This document shows positions 8,224 to 16,976 of a DNA stretch of 64,000 nt, in pieces. The DNA is from Gammaproteobacteria bacterium (GTDB taxonomy: Bacteria; Pseudomonadota; Gammaproteobacteria; Burkholderiales; Rhodocyclaceae). The notes under the pieces were generated by a model, which did not search any database, was not told the DNA's origin, and saw nothing but the letters and a program-made list of their open reading frames with translations. A program made the position numbers and the translations under genes. Numbering within the stretch: the first letter of the stretch is position 1; each line of letters starts with the position of its first letter. The DNA is taken from NCBI GenBank assembly GCA_018824085.1, contig JAHJHI010000037.1, positions 62,001 to 126,000 on the forward strand, in the 5' to 3' direction.

Positions 8224-9543
8224 ATGCCCGTTGCACGCATCGAATCGCTGGACCACGAAGGTCGCGGTGTCACCCATGCCGACGGCAAGGTCATTTTTGT
8301 CGATGGTGCCCTGCCAGGCGAAATCGTTGATTTTTCGCCCTACCGACGCAAGTCGTCCTACGAACTGGCGCAGATCAGCCGCATCGTGCGCGCGAGCCCG
8401 CAACGGGTCACGCCCGGCTGTGCCTATTTTGGTTATTGCGGCGGCTGCAGCATGCAGCATCTGGACGTCACCGCGCAGGCGTCGGTCAAGCAGCGCGTGC
8501 TAGAGGATGCGTTGTGGCACGTCGGGCGAGTGCGGCCGGAAACCGTCTTTGCTCCGCTGGTCGGTCCCGGCTGGGGCTATCGCTACCGTGCGCGCCTGTC
8601 GGTACGGCACGTGCCGCGCAAGGGCGGTGTGCTGGTGGGGTTTCGCGAGCGCAAGTCGGCTTATGTGGCGGACATGTCGTCATGCGCAGTCCTGCCGCCC
8701 CACGTTTCCGCGCTGTTGCTGCCGCTGCGCGCGCTGATCGACGGCCTGTCGGTGCACGCGCACCTGCCGCAGATCGAAGTGGCCGTGGGCGGCGAACGCG
8801 AGGAACAGATGACGGCGCTGGTGTTCCGCATCCTGCAGCCGCTGACCGCGCACGATGAACAGGCTGTCCGCGACTTCGCGGACGAACATCGCGTGCTCAT
8901 CTACCTGCAGCCGGGCGGCCCGGACACGCTGACGCCGTTCTGGCCGCTGCCGATGCCGGAACTCGTGTATTCGCTGCCGGATTTTGGCGTACGGCTGGCG
9001 TTTGCACCGAGCGAGTTCACGCAGGTGAATCACGGCATCAACCGCTCGCTGCTGCGGCGTTCCATGAGCATGCTGGCGCCCGTGGCCGGCGAGCGCATTG
9101 CCGACATGTTTTGCGGGCTTGGCAATTTCTCGTTGCCGATCGCGGCGCTCGGCGCCGAGGTTGTCGGCATCGAAGGCTCCGACGCACTGGTGGCCCGCGC
9201 CGCGCGAAATGCCGAAGCCAACGGCCTGCAGTCGCGCGCCAGTTTCCGGGTGTCGAATCTGTTCAAGGCAACGGCGGAGAGCATTGCCGCGCTTGGGCGC
9301 TTCGACAAGATGCTGATCGATCCGCCGCGCGAGGGTGCATTCGATCTGGTGAAGGCATTGCCGGGCGCGACCGACGAGCGCGCGCTGAAGGCCATCGTTT
9401 ACGTATCGTGCAATCCGGCCACACTGGCGCGCGACCTTGCCGTGCTGGTGACGGAGAAGGGCTATCGCCTGCGTGGTGCGGGCATTGCGAACATGTTCCC
9501 GCAGACCTCGCATGTCGAATCGATCGCCTTCCTCGAACGCTGA
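8224..9543 (+). CDS. rlmD: 23S rRNA (uracil(1939)-C(5))-methyltransferase RlmD
   Basis: SAM-dependent RNA methyltransferase that makes m5U1939 in 23S rRNA. The 440-residue product has an N-terminal TRAM domain (residues about 1-60), a [4Fe-4S] cluster motif (CAYFGYCGGCSMQH plus a later Cys near residue 158), the SAM-binding DMFCGLGNFSLPIA and the catalytic SCNPATLARDL with its nucleophilic Cys. ATG 8224 places MPVARIESLDHEGRG at the start of the TRAM fold; the longer frame upstream is not needed. It is divergent from roxA, with only 82 bp between the starts. Confidence 0.93.
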   Translation: MPVARIESLDHEGRGVTHADGKVIFVDGALPGEIVDFSPYRRKSSYELAQISRIVRASPQRVTPGCAYFGYCGGCSMQHLDVTAQASVKQRVLEDALWHVGRVRPETVFAPLVGPGWGYRYRARLSVRHVPRKGGVLVGFRERKSAYVADMSSCAVLPPHVSALLLPLRALIDGLSVHAHLPQIEVAVGGEREEQMTALVFRILQPLTAHDEQAVRDFADEHRVLIYLQPGGPDTLTPFWPLPMPELVYSLPDFGVRLAFAPSEFTQVNHGINRSLLRRSMSMLAPVAGERIADMFCGLGNFSLPIAALGAEVVGIEGSDALVARAARNAEANGLQSRASFRVSNLFKATAESIAALGRFDKMLIDPPREGAFDLVKALPGATDERALKAIVYVSCNPATLARDLAVLVTEKGYRLRGAGIANMFPQTSHVESIAFLER

Positions 9544-9561
9544 GGCGGGGCGCTCTGTCAG

Positions 9562-9599
9562 GCAACAAAAAAGGCGACCGAAGTCGCCTTTTTTGTTGC
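9562..9599. terminator. Bidirectional Rho-independent terminator between rlmD and the YccA-like gene
   Basis: A 17-bp perfect stem (GCAACAAAAAAGGCGAC, loop CGAA, complementary arm) with A/T runs that give a U-tract on either strand. It sits between two convergent genes. Confidence 0.92.
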
Positions 9600-9608
9600 G
9601 CTCGGGAT

Positions 9609-10298
9609 TCAGTCGCGCTGACCCGTGAGTGCCATCAGCAGGTGCAGCAGGCTGACGAACATGTTGTACAGGTTCAGGTAGACCGACAGCGACGCCGACA
9701 CGTAGTTGGTTTCGCCGCCGCGCACGATGCGCTGGATGTCGTACAGCATCCATGCAGCGGAGATGAGCACGATGGCGCCCGAGATGGCCAGCGACAGGCC
9801 CGGCATCTGGAAGAAGATGTTCGCGACGATGGCGAGCAGGATGACGATCATGCCGACCATCAGGAAGCTGCCCATGTTCGAGAAGTCGCGCTTCGTCGTC
9901 GATGCGATGGTGGCCATCGCGAAGAAGGTGATGGCCGTGCCGCCTGCCGCCATCGCGATCATCGAACCGCCGTTGGAGAAGCCCAGCGCGATCTGCAGGA
10001 TGCGGCTCAGCATCAGCCCCATGAAGAATGTGAAGCCAAGCAGCAGGGCAACGCCAAGACCGCTGTTCTTGTTGCGCTCGATGCCCCACATGAAGCCCCA
10101 GGCGATTCCCAGGAACAGCAGGAAGGAAATCATCGGGCTGCCGGCAAAGAAGCTGAAGCGCATCTGGATGCCGACCAGCGCGCCAAGCGCCGTCGGGACC
10201 ATGGACGCTGCCAGCATCATGTAGGTGTTGCGGAGCACGCGGTTCTGGCCTGCGGACAGTGCGCCGCTGGTGTGCATGCCTTGGTATTGCGGTTGCAT
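9609..10298 (-). CDS. yccA: Bax inhibitor-1/YccA family membrane protein
   Basis: Multi-pass inner-membrane protein of the BI-1 family (TMBIM), 229 residues with about seven hydrophobic helices. The last helix ends in a short charged tail (GQRD). A family-typical stretch reads WMLYDIQRIVRGGETNYVSASLSVYLNLYN (shortened; residues about 180-210) and contains the conserved Asp pair region. In E. coli YccA modulates FtsH proteolysis of membrane proteins; whether this homologue does so is inferred. The start at 10298 has a GGAG upstream on the minus strand. Confidence 0.88.
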   Translation of the reverse strand: MQPQYQGMHTSGALSAGQNRVLRNTYMMLAASMVPTALGALVGIQMRFSFFAGSPMISFLLFLGIAWGFMWGIERNKNSGLGVALLLGFTFFMGLMLSRILQIALGFSNGGSMIAMAAGGTAITFFAMATIASTTKRDFSNMGSFLMVGMIVILLAIVANIFFQMPGLSLAISGAIVLISAAWMLYDIQRIVRGGETNYVSASLSVYLNLYNMFVSLLHLLMALTGQRD

Positions 10299-10438
10299 CC
10301 CTTGTCTCCCGGAGGATAGTTAATGCGCTAAAGACTATCCTACGGGCCACTAAGTTTCAACGCCGTCGCCCATGATAGACTGCGCGCCCGTCTGCATCGC
10401 ATGGCCGTGGCCGTTTACCGCCCGTCGTGCGGGCTTCC

Positions 10439-10526
10439 GGAAGCGTGGCAGAGTGGTCGATTGCACCGGTCTTGAAAACCGGCAACGGGCAACCGTTCGT
10501 GAGTTCGAATCTCACCGCTTCCGCCA
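10439..10526 (+). tRNA. tRNA-Ser (UGA anticodon), CCA encoded
   Basis: An 88-nt gene with acceptor arms GGAAGCG/CGCTTCC, the D-loop GGCAGAGTGGTCGA, the anticodon loop CTTGAAA (anticodon TGA at 10473-10475), a long variable arm (AACGGGCAACCGTT) as expected for class II tRNA-Ser, the T-loop GTTCGAATC and a genomically encoded CCA end. It reads UCN serine codons. Confidence 0.96.
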
Positions 10527-10655
10527 ATGAAACAAGGGGTGTCAATTCCTCCGGCCATTCCGGCGCCCAGCCGGCCGTCCGGGTCGTCGCATTTCTTTCC
10601 TCCGTGACCGCCCACCGCATTGCCACGCCGCCGTGAAGCGGCGTTGCGGGGATCT

Positions 10656-12182
10656 TCACGCTTGGACATCGTGTGGCTGGCCGGATGGCGTATCGCGATG
10701 CGCCGCCTGGAGCGTGCGCCGGACGGCGTCGATGTCGGCGTCGGGATAGAGCCAGGCGAGGATGTCGAGCGCGATCGAGCGCGTTGTCGTGCCGAGCACG
10801 TTGCGGGCGCGGGTGTCGCTTCCGTCGCTGCGGATCCGGGCAAGGATGTGGTCCAGCGTCGGGGCCTCGGCGGCGATGATCTGCTGCGACTGCCGGATCC
10901 ACGATTGGGGCATCGACTCCTGCCGGAAGTCGCCCCGGCCGCGCCCGAAGTGGGCGATCGCGACATATTTCAGCAGTGCGTCCTGCAGCAATCCGCGCAG
11001 GGCCGCGTCGCTCAGGCGGACGCTTTCCTGCTGCGTGCCCCGGGCCCGATTGCTGCCTTCCGCGCCAAGCGCGAAGAGCAGGGCGCCGCCGATGGCGCCG
11101 AGCAGGGCGCCGGTGCCCAGCGTCAGGCCTCCGGACGCGAGATCCGCCGCCAGTCCGCTGGCGCCACCCGAGGCGAGTGCGCCGCCGATGCCTGCGCGCA
11201 CGGGGTCGAGCGGGGTGCGTGATTCCAGATCGGCCGCGTCGAGGCCCTTCAGGAACGGGTCTTCGGATTTTCCCTGCAGACCGTGCAGCGCCAGCAGTTC
11301 CCGCGTGGTCCGGCTGCGGCCGCTTGTCAGCATGTCGGTCAGCGCCCGGTGGCTGAGCCGCTGCGCCGGCTCAGGCCCGGTGCGCCCGGCCAGCCAGCCC
11401 TTGATGCCGGCCCACGCACTGTGTGGCGCGACGATCTGGCGCTCGCGTGCCGCGTCGGCGATCTGTCCGGCGACGATGTCCATCGAGCGCGCGAAGCGGT
11501 CGATGTTGCGTTGCTGCCAGGTCTGTTGCAGCCGGCGGTAGCCGGCCTTCTTCGCGTCGCCGATCCATTTGCCGACGGCCTGGAAGAAGGCATGCTCGTG
11601 CACCCAGCAGCGGGTGAAGGCGTCAAGTGGAAGAACGTCCCTGACGGCCGGAATGTCGCGCAGGTGTCCCGCCCATCGGGCGAGCTCCGCGTCGGGTTGG
11701 CGCGGATCCTGTGCCTGCCCGGTCTGGTTGAGCAGCACGATGACCGGCTTGTCGAGCCAGGCCAGCAGCTTCAGCTCGGGCATCAGATAGCCTGCCTCTG
11801 CGGGCTCTTCGGTCACGTTTACGAGATAGAGCACGACGTCGGCGCTGTCGCGCGCCGCGCGCATGGCCTCCTGGCTGAGGAAGAAGGCCTGATCGGTCCA
11901 GCGGTCCCACACGTGCGACAGAAACCAGCCCAGCGGTTGCGCGGACGCACTCAGGCGCTTGTGCAGGCGCGCCGAATCACCGAAACCCGGGGTGTCCCAC
12001 AGAATCAGCCGGTCGCCTGCGTCGGTGGCGAGCAGTTCGTGCGCGTCCGCCGTCTGCGTGACGTGTGCCGAATCGCGGACCTCGCCGACGTCGCGGCCCA
12101 GCAGCGTGCGTGCAAGCGTGGTCTTGCCGGCATTGGTGTGGGACACCAGACAGAGTTCGATGCGAACGCCGGTTTCGCGCAT
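10656..12182 (-). CDS. DUF3482-type GTPase
   Basis: 508-residue TRAFAC-class GTPase. G1 reads SHTNAGKTTL near residue 14, with Ser where the first P-loop Gly normally is. G3 is DTPGFGD, and the G4 position is NQTG rather than NKXD. An Ala/Gly-rich segment (residues about 345-400, with GGALASGGASGLAAD and GALLGAIGGALLFALG) looks membrane-active, and a helical tail follows. The family is regularly found next to DUF2868 proteins, as here: the ATG lies one base after the upstream stop (TGACATG). Role unknown; membrane association and GTP hydrolysis are inferred. Confidence 0.82.
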   Translation of the reverse strand: MRETGVRIELCLVSHTNAGKTTLARTLLGRDVGEVRDSAHVTQTADAHELLATDAGDRLILWDTPGFGDSARLHKRLSASAQPLGWFLSHVWDRWTDQAFFLSQEAMRAARDSADVVLYLVNVTEEPAEAGYLMPELKLLAWLDKPVIVLLNQTGQAQDPRQPDAELARWAGHLRDIPAVRDVLPLDAFTRCWVHEHAFFQAVGKWIGDAKKAGYRRLQQTWQQRNIDRFARSMDIVAGQIADAARERQIVAPHSAWAGIKGWLAGRTGPEPAQRLSHRALTDMLTSGRSRTTRELLALHGLQGKSEDPFLKGLDAADLESRTPLDPVRAGIGGALASGGASGLAADLASGGLTLGTGALLGAIGGALLFALGAEGSNRARGTQQESVRLSDAALRGLLQDALLKYVAIAHFGRGRGDFRQESMPQSWIRQSQQIIAAEAPTLDHILARIRSDGSDTRARNVLGTTTRSIALDILAWLYPDADIDAVRRTLQAAHRDTPSGQPHDVQA

Positions 12183-12183
12183 G

Positions 12184-13608
12184 TCAGCCTCCGAGGTTCA
12201 TGACATGCACACGGGTCACGCCGCGTTGTCGCGCGAATTCTTCCCACAGCGCCCGGCGCTCGTTCAGGCGCTCGGTGCCGGACACGCCTTGGCCCAGCTT
12301 GCCGATGAATCCCGAGCTGTCGAGGATGACCAGCGCCGCGTCGCCGGCGACGTCTTTCAGGCGCGCGAGAAAGACGCCATGCGTCTCGCTCTCCGGCGTT
12401 GCGGACAGCGGGAACAGCGCCGCCGTGAGCGGCACCTCGCCATCGGCGGCGCCCGGGCGTTGTGCGGGCAGTGTGTCGGGGCGGACACCGTAGGGCGTCG
12501 CCGGATGCAGGCTGACCGTCGTGTTCGCGCCGAGCATGGCGACGGCCTGCTGTTCGAGCGCGCCGGCGCGCGCGCTGTCGATCGACGTACTGTAGGGCCA
12601 CACGGCCAGCCGGTGGCGCAGGCCGGAACCGGACGCGAGCAGGGCGGCGAAATAGGGTGCGGTCAGGTCAAGCGGGAAATGGCGGCGGAGCCTGCGCGCA
12701 CGCGCCGATTGCACGAGCCAGAGCACGAGCCGGGGCACGACGACCGATACCAGCAGCAGCGTCACGACGAGCTGCAGCCAGCGATCCGCCAGTTCCGGAT
12801 GCGTGCCCTGCCAGTGATGCATGGAGGCGATCTCGTCCAGCGAGAACGGCTCGATGCCGGTGACGCCGGACAGCAGCGACACCGGAAGGAAGAGCGCTTG
12901 CAGCACGGCGTGCACGGCGTCGGGCGTTTTCAGAAGCTGGCTTTCCCATCCCACGCTGAACTCGTTGGGCAGGGCCTTGGCCGCCATGTAGGCCATCAGC
13001 CCCAGCGCCATCACGGCCGCGCTCAGGTGGAGCGTACCGGTCACGCGTGCGCGCATCAGCGGCGCAGCGGATTCGAACCACGAACGGCTGAACGCGGTGG
13101 CAACGGCGAAGCTGTCGCGCCGCCAGCGTGCGGACAGGGCGGAGAGGCCGGCTAGCCAGGCATGGCCGGAGGCAGGGCGTCGCAGACCGGCGAGTTTCAG
13201 CACCGTCCAGATCAGGGCCATCGCCCAGTTCCAGGCGACGATGCCGAAAAGCGGTGCGGACAACAGGTTGATCCGGCCCGGATTGGCCAGCGCGTCGGAT
13301 GCGAGCCCGCCGGCCAATCCGGCCAGCACGACGGCGCCACGCACAAGCGGCCAGACCGGTGACGGCGAGGCCAGCGTCTGGATGGCCGGACGCCGTGCCG
13401 CCGCGTCCTGGTAGAGGCGTTCCGCCCGCTTGATCAGGAAGCGTTCAGACCAGCTCCGGTGCGTCAGAGACCTGCCCGGCCCGGGCATGCTTGCGCGCAC
13501 CACGTCCGACGCGTCCTGGCGCTGTTGCAGCGACAGCAGGCGGCCTTCCGGATCGGCGGTTTCCATCGCCTTGACGAGCAAGACCCTGCGCGCGTCGTCT
13601 TCATTCAA
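12184..13608 (-). CDS. DUF2868 membrane protein, partner of the GTPase
   Basis: 474-residue protein with about four membrane helices: two around residues 95-150 (SPVWPLVRGAVVLAGLAGG and GIVAWNWAMALIWTVLKLAG) and two around residues 190-300. A C-terminal soluble part contains LFPLSATPESETHGVF and LVILDSSGF. I recognise it as the DUF2868 family that pairs with DUF3482 GTPases. The start appears to be TTG at 13608, preceded by GGGGAG at 8 nt; no in-frame ATG is well placed. The two genes form a tight operon. Confidence 0.78.
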   Translation of the reverse strand: MNEDDARRVLLVKAMETADPEGRLLSLQQRQDASDVVRASMPGPGRSLTHRSWSERFLIKRAERLYQDAAARRPAIQTLASPSPVWPLVRGAVVLAGLAGGLASDALANPGRINLLSAPLFGIVAWNWAMALIWTVLKLAGLRRPASGHAWLAGLSALSARWRRDSFAVATAFSRSWFESAAPLMRARVTGTLHLSAAVMALGLMAYMAAKALPNEFSVGWESQLLKTPDAVHAVLQALFLPVSLLSGVTGIEPFSLDEIASMHHWQGTHPELADRWLQLVVTLLLVSVVVPRLVLWLVQSARARRLRRHFPLDLTAPYFAALLASGSGLRHRLAVWPYSTSIDSARAGALEQQAVAMLGANTTVSLHPATPYGVRPDTLPAQRPGAADGEVPLTAALFPLSATPESETHGVFLARLKDVAGDAALVILDSSGFIGKLGQGVSGTERLNERRALWEEFARQRGVTRVHVMNLGG

Positions 13609-13957
13609 GACCCGATCTCCCCGGCGCCGGAAAACGCGTCGCCCCCTGATTGTTGCGTACCGGTCGCCGCAACGGAGTGCTTCCTGTCAGTGATGCAGTC
13701 AAATGGCCTCCTGCCGCGAGGTTTCCCGCCAGAAGGTCCGGCGAGGCGCTGATGATCGTGCCTGTCCGGTGCCCTCCGGGCGAGCGGGCACACATTGTCG
13801 CGCGGAACGCACGGTGAAGCACCGGCCCGTGCCGGACGGAGGCGCCGCAGGGCGCCGTCCGGTGCGTTGCACAAGGTCACATGCACCGGGTCGGGCGCCA
13901 AGTTTAGCGTGCTAACCTTTGCCGGCCTGATCTGACTGCAGCCAGGTCTGCCGGTAG

Positions 13958-13973
13958 TGGCTTGAAATGTGCT
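13958..13973 (+). promoter_or_regulatory. Possible sigma-54 promoter upstream of the short ORF and kinase
   Basis: TGGCTTGAAATGTGCT has GG and GC separated by 10 bases as required for a -24/-12 element. It matches TGGCACG-N4-TTGCW at most positions (three mismatches outside the GG/GC core). No GTTTC-N5-GAAAC box is nearby, so this is weaker than the three other candidates in the island. Confidence 0.35.
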
Positions 13974-14116
13974 TTGCTCCATGGGCGTGCCGATCGACAC
14001 GCCTGTCGCAGACTGCGCGGATCGCCATCGCCGACAGTCCGAGGCAATAACTGACGCGTTCGTCCGTCGGGGCACCATGCCCGGTCGGGCCGGACGCCGG
14101 GACAAAGGAGGACTTC

Positions 14117-14239
14117 GTGAACCGTTCTGCCGAATCATCCGCACCCCCCTTCCCGACATTGCCGGTTCGCGTGCGCGACGCGCGCGGCAAGCCGGAACAC
14201 CCCGTTCTCCAGCTCATTTTCCGCACTCGCCAATCCTGA
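14117..14239 (+). CDS. Possible 40-residue leader or small protein
   Basis: A GTG-started ORF preceded by AAAGGAGG at 5 nt, a nearly perfect ribosome-binding site that no other reading explains. The product (VNRSAESSAPPFPTLPVRVR then DARGKPEHPVLQLIFRTRQS) has no recognised relatives, no signal peptide and no membrane helix. It ends 94 nt before the kinase start, so it could be a small protein or a translated leader. The evidence is the ribosome-binding site and position only. Confidence 0.35.
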   Translation: MNRSAESSAPPFPTLPVRVRDARGKPEHPVLQLIFRTRQS

Positions 14240-14333
14240 CGGATTCCCCGCGAGGCTGCGGTCCTGCGGCATGCGCCCGTCGCCGTGCCCGCACCGCAGC
14301 GCTTGTTTCCCCTCTTTCGGAACAAGGAATCGG

Positions 14334-15383
14334 ATGCGCATGAAGAACGAATGGATGGATGTCAGCCGCAATGAGGTGCTGGACGCGTTTCCGTGGCCGG
14401 CGATCATGCTGGACGACGGCGGACGGATCATGTCCGTCAGCCGCGTGCCGCCAGGGTTTGACCGCGCCGCCTTTGCGTCCTGTCCGCTGCTGGCCGACGC
14501 GGCGCCTGACTACTGGCAGGCGCTGCAGGACGCCGGAGACGGGCCGTGCGAGCGGTACCGGGACATTTCGCGCCGCGTCGCCGGACGTGCCGTGCATGAG
14601 CGCGTCTGGTTCTCGCGCATGCGCGACGGCATCGTGCTGTTCGTCGAGGACCGTGGCGACGCCGTCGTCGCCTCGCAGGCGGAATTGCAGCGCGACCGCC
14701 TGGCGGCGCTCGGCTTCATGGTGGCGGGCGTGTGTCACGAGATCAGCAATCCGCTGACCGCTGTGCAGTCGATGATGCAGATGCTGCTGGGGCGCAGCGA
14801 CGTCGGCGCCGATGCGCTGCACAAGGGCTTGCGCATCGTGTCGGACAACGTCAGGCGTGTCATGGAGATTTCGCGCCGGCTGGTCGATTTCTCGCGCGTG
14901 GCCGAAGAGCCGCGCACCGCGGTCGAAATCGACGCGGCCGTGATAGAGGCCGTGGTCCTGCTGCGCCAGGGCCTGCGCACAGGCGACATTTCGGTCGAGC
15001 ACTTCCCCGAACTCGGCGCCGCGGTACTGGGCAATGCCGGGCAGCTGCAGGAGGTGATCTACAACATCCTCATCAACGCCGCGCACGCGATGGGCGATGG
15101 CGGACGCATTTTCATCACCACCTGTACGAACGAGGCGCGACGCGTCACGGTGCGCATCTCGGACACCGGACCCGGCATACCGGAAGACGTGCTGCAACGC
15201 ATTTTCGAACCCTTCTTCACGACCAAGCCGTCGGGGCAGGGTACCGGGCTCGGACTTGCCATCGCCTTTGAACTGGTACGTGAACACGGCGGGGACCTTC
15301 GCGCATTCAACAATCCGCAGGGCGGCGCAACGTTCGAGATCGACCTGCCCGCCCATTCCCGGAGGTCCGCGCATGACAAATAG
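14334..15383 (+). CDS. Soluble NtrB-like sensor histidine kinase
   Basis: 349-residue cytoplasmic kinase with no membrane helix. An N-terminal PAS-like sensor (residues about 10-110) precedes a HisKA domain with the phospho-accepting His135 in VCHEISNPLTAVQSM. An HATPase_c domain follows, with N-box NILINAAHAMG, G1 DTGPGIP, F-box FEPFFTTK and G2 GTGLGL. The start at 14334 has AAGGA at 5 nt; ATG 14340 is an alternative. It overlaps the next gene by 11 bp and is the obvious partner of that NtrC-type regulator. The input signal is unknown but must be cytoplasmic. Confidence 0.87.
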   Translation: MRMKNEWMDVSRNEVLDAFPWPAIMLDDGGRIMSVSRVPPGFDRAAFASCPLLADAAPDYWQALQDAGDGPCERYRDISRRVAGRAVHERVWFSRMRDGIVLFVEDRGDAVVASQAELQRDRLAALGFMVAGVCHEISNPLTAVQSMMQMLLGRSDVGADALHKGLRIVSDNVRRVMEISRRLVDFSRVAEEPRTAVEIDAAVIEAVVLLRQGLRTGDISVEHFPELGAAVLGNAGQLQEVIYNILINAAHAMGDGGRIFITTCTNEARRVTVRISDTGPGIPEDVLQRIFEPFFTTKPSGQGTGLGLAIAFELVREHGGDLRAFNNPQGGATFEIDLPAHSRRSAHDK

Positions 15384-16815
15384 GAAGATCGTCGAAACCC
15401 CCGCCCATTCGGAACGCATCCTCGTGATCGAGGACGATCCGGGCATCGCGGCCTGCGTGGACATGCTGCTCAAGGAGCGCGGCTATCGCTGTACCGTGCT
15501 GAACGACGGCTCCTCGGGGCTGGCGCGCCTGCACGCCGAAGAGTTCGACCTGCTGATCACCGACCTGCGGCTGCCGGACATGTCCGGCCTGGACATTCTG
15601 GGCGTCAGCAAGGCGGATCGTCCGGAGCTGCCCGTCATACTGATGACCAGCTACTCGTCCCTCGAGAACGCGATCGACGCCTTGCGCAAGGGCGCCGTCG
15701 ACTACCTGATCAAGCCGTTCGACAACGACGAGTTCCTGTTCGCGGTGGAGCGCGCGCTGAACGAGCAGCGCACGCGGCGGGAGAACACCCGGCTGCGGCG
15801 CAGCCTGCGCCGGGCCTACGGTGAGCGCAGCATCATCGGCGAGAGCGAAAGTGTGCGTCGCATGCTGGAGATGATCCGGCGCGTCGCCTCGACCGATGCC
15901 AACGTGCTGATCCAGGGCGAGAGCGGGACCGGCAAGGAACTGGTGGCGCAGGCCATCCATTCGGGCGGCGCGCGCGCCGATCGTCCCTTCGTGGCGATCA
16001 ACTGTGGCGCCATCCCGTCGGACCTGATCGAATCGGAACTGTTCGGCCATGCGAAGGGCGCATTCACCGGCGCGGTCAGCGCCAGCGAGGGCCTCATTCG
16101 CGAAGCGTCGGGCGGCACGCTGTTCCTGGATGAAATTTCAGAACTTCCGCTGAACGTGCAGGTGAAGCTTCTGCGCGTCATACAGGAACGGCAGGTCCGG
16201 CCGGTCGGCGCCACGCAGAGCTATCACACCGATACCCGCTTCGTGGCCGCGGCCAACCGGGACCTGCGCGCGGAAACCGAGAACAACACGTTCCGCGCCG
16301 ACCTGTTCTACCGGCTCAACGTCATCACCATCCAGGTGCCGCCGCTGCGCGAGCGTGGCGATGACATCGAGATTCTGGCGCAGCACTTCCTGGACGCGCA
16401 CTGCAAGCGGCTAGGCATTTCCATCCGCGGCATGTCGAAGGAGTTCGTGGAGTTCCTGCGCGAGCACCACTGGCCGGGCAACATCCGCGAACTGGAGAAC
16501 ATGATGGAGCGTGCCGTCATCATGGCCGAGTCGGAAATGCTCACGCTGGAGGATTCGTTCGACATGCTGCCGCAGGCGGCCGCGCCGCGGGAAGCGGGGC
16601 CGGCGATGGACGCCGGTGGCGGCCTGCTGTCCATCGAGGACTACATCCGCGAAGCCATCCTGCGCTATCAGGACGAGTACAGCGATCTGGATCTCGCCGC
16701 GATGCTGGGCATCGGGCGCAAGGCGCTGTGGATGCGCCGGCGCCGCTGGGGGCTGATGAAGGACCGTGGCCGTGGCGACGACGCCATCGTCACGGCTCAG
16801 CGAAAGGTGTCGTAG
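15373..16815 (+). CDS. NtrC-family sigma-54-dependent response regulator
   Basis: 480-residue enhancer-binding activator. The receiver domain has the acidic pair IEDD (residues 19-22), phospho-Asp64 in LLITDLRLPDM and Lys in KPF. The AAA+ domain has Walker A GESGTGKE, the sigma-54-contacting GAFTGA loop and Walker B GGTLFLDE, and the C terminus carries a Fis-like helix-turn-helix (DLDLAAMLGIGRKALWMRRRR). All catalytic elements are intact. The start at 15373 has GGAGG at 7 nt and overlaps the kinase gene. Sigma-54-like promoters and a shared palindrome upstream of nearby sulfur genes make it their likely activator. Confidence 0.9.
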   Translation: MTNRKIVETPAHSERILVIEDDPGIAACVDMLLKERGYRCTVLNDGSSGLARLHAEEFDLLITDLRLPDMSGLDILGVSKADRPELPVILMTSYSSLENAIDALRKGAVDYLIKPFDNDEFLFAVERALNEQRTRRENTRLRRSLRRAYGERSIIGESESVRRMLEMIRRVASTDANVLIQGESGTGKELVAQAIHSGGARADRPFVAINCGAIPSDLIESELFGHAKGAFTGAVSASEGLIREASGGTLFLDEISELPLNVQVKLLRVIQERQVRPVGATQSYHTDTRFVAAANRDLRAETENNTFRADLFYRLNVITIQVPPLRERGDDIEILAQHFLDAHCKRLGISIRGMSKEFVEFLREHHWPGNIRELENMMERAVIMAESEMLTLEDSFDMLPQAAAPREAGPAMDAGGGLLSIEDYIREAILRYQDEYSDLDLAAMLGIGRKALWMRRRRWGLMKDRGRGDDAIVTAQRKVS

Positions 16816-16860
16816 CGCCGTCCGGCCTGCGTGAGGCCGTGTTTCGTTTTGACCCATGAA

Positions 16861-16877
16861 CGTTTCCAAAGGAAACG
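16861..16877. promoter_or_regulatory. Palindromic activator site (GTTTC-N5-GAAAC) upstream of the stand-alone CNMP gene
   Basis: CGTTTCCAAAGGAAACG is a perfect 7-3-7 inverted repeat. Its centre is about 60 bp upstream of the -24 GG of the sigma-54-like promoter at 16928, a usual position for an enhancer-binding activator. The core GTTTC-N5-GAAAC recurs twice at 25373-25410. A half-matching copy (GTTTC-N5-GACCC) lies at 16841-16855, 21 bp upstream. Confidence 0.65.
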
Positions 16878-16927
16878 CGATCGTTCAGGCGGGTCGATAA
16901 TTCGTGCTCCTGCCGGGGTATCTGCCC

Positions 16928-16943
16928 TGGTATGGAATATGCA
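16928..16943 (+). promoter_or_regulatory. Sigma-54-type promoter of the stand-alone CNMP gene
   Basis: TGGTATGGAATATGCA aligns with TGGCACG-N4-TTGCW, keeping the GG (16929-16930) and GC (16941-16942) exactly 10 bases apart. It lies 34 bp before the ATG at 16977, with the NtrC-type activator gene ending 112 bp upstream. An in-frame ATG at 16932 falls inside this element, which supports the later translation start. Confidence 0.65.
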
Positions 16944-16976
16944 TTACTCCTGATGCTTATCCACAGAGAGAACCGC

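Larger units (their letters stand above)
13609..14333. other. 725-bp intergenic region upstream of the NtrB-like kinase
   Basis: No large gene is credible here. The region holds a strong GC hairpin near 13834-13862 (CCGGACGG and GGCGCC arms), a 12-bp palindrome TTAGC-GT-GCTAA at 13904-13915, a sigma-54-like element at 13958-13973, a short ORF with an excellent ribosome-binding site (14117-14239) and an imperfect repeat CTTGTT-N13-AACAAG just before the kinase start. Confidence 0.6.

Noticed and set aside
13969-14343. 124-residue open frame in the intergenic region before the kinase
   Set aside because: Arg/Ala-rich composition, no ribosome-binding site and an overlap into the kinase start in another frame; the shorter 14117-14239 frame has the only good ribosome-binding site.
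16932-16976. Upstream in-frame ATG for the stand-alone CNMP protein
   Set aside because: The codon falls within the sigma-54-type promoter, so it would not be in the transcript; ATG 16977 is better.
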